Positions 6,274 to 7,155 of a stretch of 7,155 nt of DNA are shown here, in pieces. The translations under genes were made by a program, and so were the position numbers. Every line of letters starts with the position of its first letter. Positions within the stretch are counted from its first letter, which is position 1. The notes below the pieces were generated by a model that saw only the letters and a list, made by a program, of their open reading frames with translations, was not told the DNA's origin and searched no databases. Source of the DNA: Bacilli bacterium (GTDB taxonomy: Bacteria > Bacillota_I > Bacilli_A > RF39 > UBA660); assembly GCA_017473105.1 (NCBI GenBank), contig JAFUNE010000006.1:1-7155 (forward strand). Reading direction: 5' to 3'.

Positions 6274-6729
6274 TTATTGAATAACTATACCTCTTCTAGA
6301 TAATACAAGAGCAGAAAAAGAACCATTTATTTCACCAACAATAGAATTTCTATATAATTCTTCTTTTTTATATTCATCCAATGTTTTAGAAAATTCGTTT
6401 CCAAAATTATTTTTTCTTTGATATGCATCTAGTTGTTCTAATAACCTATACATATCATAAACAAACCACTCACGTCCAACTTTTTCATTCAACTCTACTC
6501 TTAATTGTTCACCAATATAACATTTTCTTAAATAAAGAGGATCATTTTTAACTTTTTCAACGTAATCAATTAATCTATTTTGAGATAAATTTTGTTCTGA
6601 AATAAAATCCAAAAGTAATAAAATCTCTTTATCTAATAACTCACAAGAAATTATATTATCTTTTTTAACCATACCATGTGATAACAATAATGGCGCAATT
6701 GATTCTAAATAATCGTATTTTTCGTTCAT
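6274..6729 (-). CDS. Hypothetical 151-residue soluble protein
   Basis: I do not recognise this protein. It is mostly charged and helical with no membrane segment or signal peptide. Leucine-rich helices occur at about 28-45 (CELLDKEILLLLDFISEQ) and 90-104 (VYDMYRLLEQLDAYQ), and the C-terminus is more beta-like (SIVGEINGSFSALVLSRRGIVIQ, 129-151), with small and hydrophobic residues. Two cysteines (29 and 70) form no motif. The ATG at 6729 has GGAG (6738-6741) 8 nt upstream. It lies directly downstream of the comEC remnant, whose tail overlaps its leader, and 58 nt upstream of the cysteine-rich gene. It could once have been co-transcribed with comEC; the function is unknown. Confidence 0.78.
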   Translation of the reverse strand: MNEKYDYLESIAPLLLSHGMVKKDNIISCELLDKEILLLLDFISEQNLSQNRLIDYVEKVKNDPLYLRKCYIGEQLRVELNEKVGREWFVYDMYRLLEQLDAYQRKNNFGNEFSKTLDEYKKEELYRNSIVGEINGSFSALVLSRRGIVIQ

Positions 6730-6733
6730 TTTC

Positions 6734-6958
6734 TCATCTCCAAATCAACATATAATATATCATATTAAAATATATTTTTAAAACTAAATTTTTAATTACC
6801 ATTATTAAAACATCTATATCCTGTAAATTATATTTTTCAATTAAATCTTGTTCTAAATTATTAAACACACCACAATTAAATATTACTTTCTCTACATTGA
6901 AATTTTCTACTAAATTTATTGCTTCACCCATATGAACATAATCTTCATGTGGTGATTG
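6734..6958 (-). pseudogene. comEC: Remnant of a comEC-type competence gene (metallo-beta-lactamase domain)
   Basis: ComEC is the membrane channel for DNA uptake in natural transformation, and in many Firmicutes it ends in a metallo-beta-lactamase-like domain. The open frame between two TGA stops (6959-6961 and 6734-6736) holds only 74 codons. It begins near a degraded metal motif, HEDYVHMGEA, where the family has HxDxDHxG, so the middle Asp is replaced by Val. It continues INLVENFNVEKVIFNCGVFNNLE, typical of the start of this domain. It then jumps to DLIEKYNLQDIDVL, which in relatives lies tens of residues later, just before KVGHHGS; that HH motif is gone. The next residues (IM-IKN-LKI) may be the extreme C-terminus of the family. 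It therefore looks like a scar left by 5' loss and at least one internal deletion, all in one frame. The ATG at 6931 has no ribosome site. Assignment is from memory of the family. Confidence 0.6.
6754..6782 (-). promoter_or_regulatory. Possible promoter of the 151-residue gene
   Basis: The minus strand has TTTAAA (6777-6782), a 17-bp spacer, and TATATT (6754-6759) preceded by TGA. The start near 6747 would give an 18-nt leader with GGAG. It lies inside the nominal reading frame of the comEC remnant, which fits that frame being non-functional here. Such AT-rich DNA makes chance matches common. Confidence 0.35.
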
Positions 6959-6971
6959 TCAATTAGTAAGT

Positions 6972-7007
6972 CGATTTTTATACTTTATTTACAAAAAAAA
7001 AGAATCG
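6972..7007. other. Imperfect hairpin between the comEC remnant and the IS end
   Basis: CGATTTTT (6972-6979) can pair with AAGAATCG (7000-7007) with one G-T pair and a 20-base loop containing a nine-A run (6993-7001). On the plus strand a short T5 run follows (7011-7015), so a weak plus-strand terminator is conceivable. The 6961-7014 stretch shows no homology I recognise to comEC or to the IS. Confidence 0.3.
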
Positions 7008-7068
7008 CAATTTTTGAAATGCACCCCTTATAGTAGACATCAATAAAAAAGAACATTTCAAAGAATTA

Positions 7069-7077
7069 TGATAGAAT
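7069..7077 (+). promoter_or_regulatory. Extended -10 promoter of the IS transposase
   Basis: TGATAGAAT is a TGn-extended -10 box with one mismatch and no convincing -35 box. The start near 7084 would give a 20-nt leader containing AAAGGAGGTG (7087-7096). Confidence 0.4.
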
Positions 7078-7103
7078 ACACTTCCGAAAGGAGGTGTTTT
7101 CTT

Positions 7104-7155
7104 ATGGCTAAAAAAGGTCAAAAATTTGTTAAATTTACTGATGAAGAACGCACTG
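7104..7155 (+). CDS. IS3-family transposase OrfA, N-terminus only
   Basis: Seventeen codons are visible before the window ends: MAKKGQKFVKFTDEERT. A basic MAKKGQKF start followed by a short polar segment is typical of OrfA of IS150-like elements, the helix-turn-helix half that binds the terminal repeats; in IS3-family elements the catalytic DDE half is usually reached by programmed frameshifting into orfB, not visible here. The ATG follows a perfect AAAGGAGGTG ribosome site by 7 nt. The helix-turn-helix itself lies beyond the edge, so the call rests on this short start, the terminal repeat just upstream and the reversed orientation. Confidence 0.6.
   Translation, partial: MAKKGQKFVKFTDEERT

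Larger units (their letters stand above)
7015..7155 (+). mobile_element. Left end of an IS150-like (IS3-family) insertion sequence
   Basis: The probable left terminal inverted repeat runs from about 7015 to 7039: it starts with TG, then AAATGCACCCC, and ends GTAGACA. That fits the layout I recall for IS150-group ends (TG, three bases, TGCACCC, about five bases, then a GT..GACA-like end). A tip at 7020 is the other choice. Inside come a promoter, a perfect ribosome site and an orfA start, on the opposite strand to every other gene here. The right end and target duplication are outside the window. Confidence 0.6.

Noticed and set aside
6734..6961. Mycoplasma code (TGA = Trp), which would extend the comEC remnant at both ends
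   Set aside because: All seven tryptophans checked elsewhere in the window are TGG, and the residues gained by read-through do not continue ComEC similarity.

Overview
The window looks like a chromosomal segment of an AT-rich, low-GC Firmicute or Mollicutes-like bacterium, possibly an uncultured gut lineage. That placement is inferred from base composition, strong AGGAGG ribosome sites, and protein resemblance recalled from memory. All seven tryptophans I checked (three in ppdK, four in the small genes) are encoded TGG, so the standard bacterial code fits better than the Mycoplasma code.

Nearly everything is on the minus strand, so transcription runs from high to low coordinates. From right to left: (1) the left end of an IS150-like (IS3-family) insertion sequence on the plus strand, about 7015 to the window edge, with the first 17 codons of its orfA; (2) a tiny remnant of a comEC-type competence gene (6734-6958), shrunk by deletions; (3) an unrecognised 151-residue soluble protein; (4) a 200-residue cysteine-rich protein of unknown function; (5) an operon of two small two-helix membrane proteins whose lysine-rich tails are nearly identical in DNA; (6) a complete Xer-type tyrosine recombinase overlapping by 8 nt a thymidine kinase of the E. 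coli-like type; (7) a gene for a probable membrane-anchored surface protein split by a frameshift at its transmembrane segment (2709-3348); (8) pyruvate phosphate dikinase, ppdK, filling 1-2606 and missing only about its last five codons at the window edge.

The regulatory layout is compact. Intrinsic terminators follow the two-helix operon, tdk and the broken surface-protein gene. Six promoters carry a TG-extended -10 box with a weak or absent -35 box. The xer promoter instead has a -35 box, formed by the T-tract of the preceding terminator, and its -10 box is so close to the ATG that the transcript should be leaderless.

Metabolically, ppdK interconverts pyruvate and phosphoenolpyruvate, tdk salvages thymidine, and xer resolves chromosome dimers or carries out other site-specific recombination. 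I see no single pathway linking these genes. I found no convincing new multi-gene system; the most notable items are the decayed comEC beside an IS, the split surface-protein gene, the leaderless xer architecture and the cysteine-rich protein. No tRNA, rRNA, CRISPR array or riboswitch was recognised, and no gene-free stretch exceeds 300 bases.
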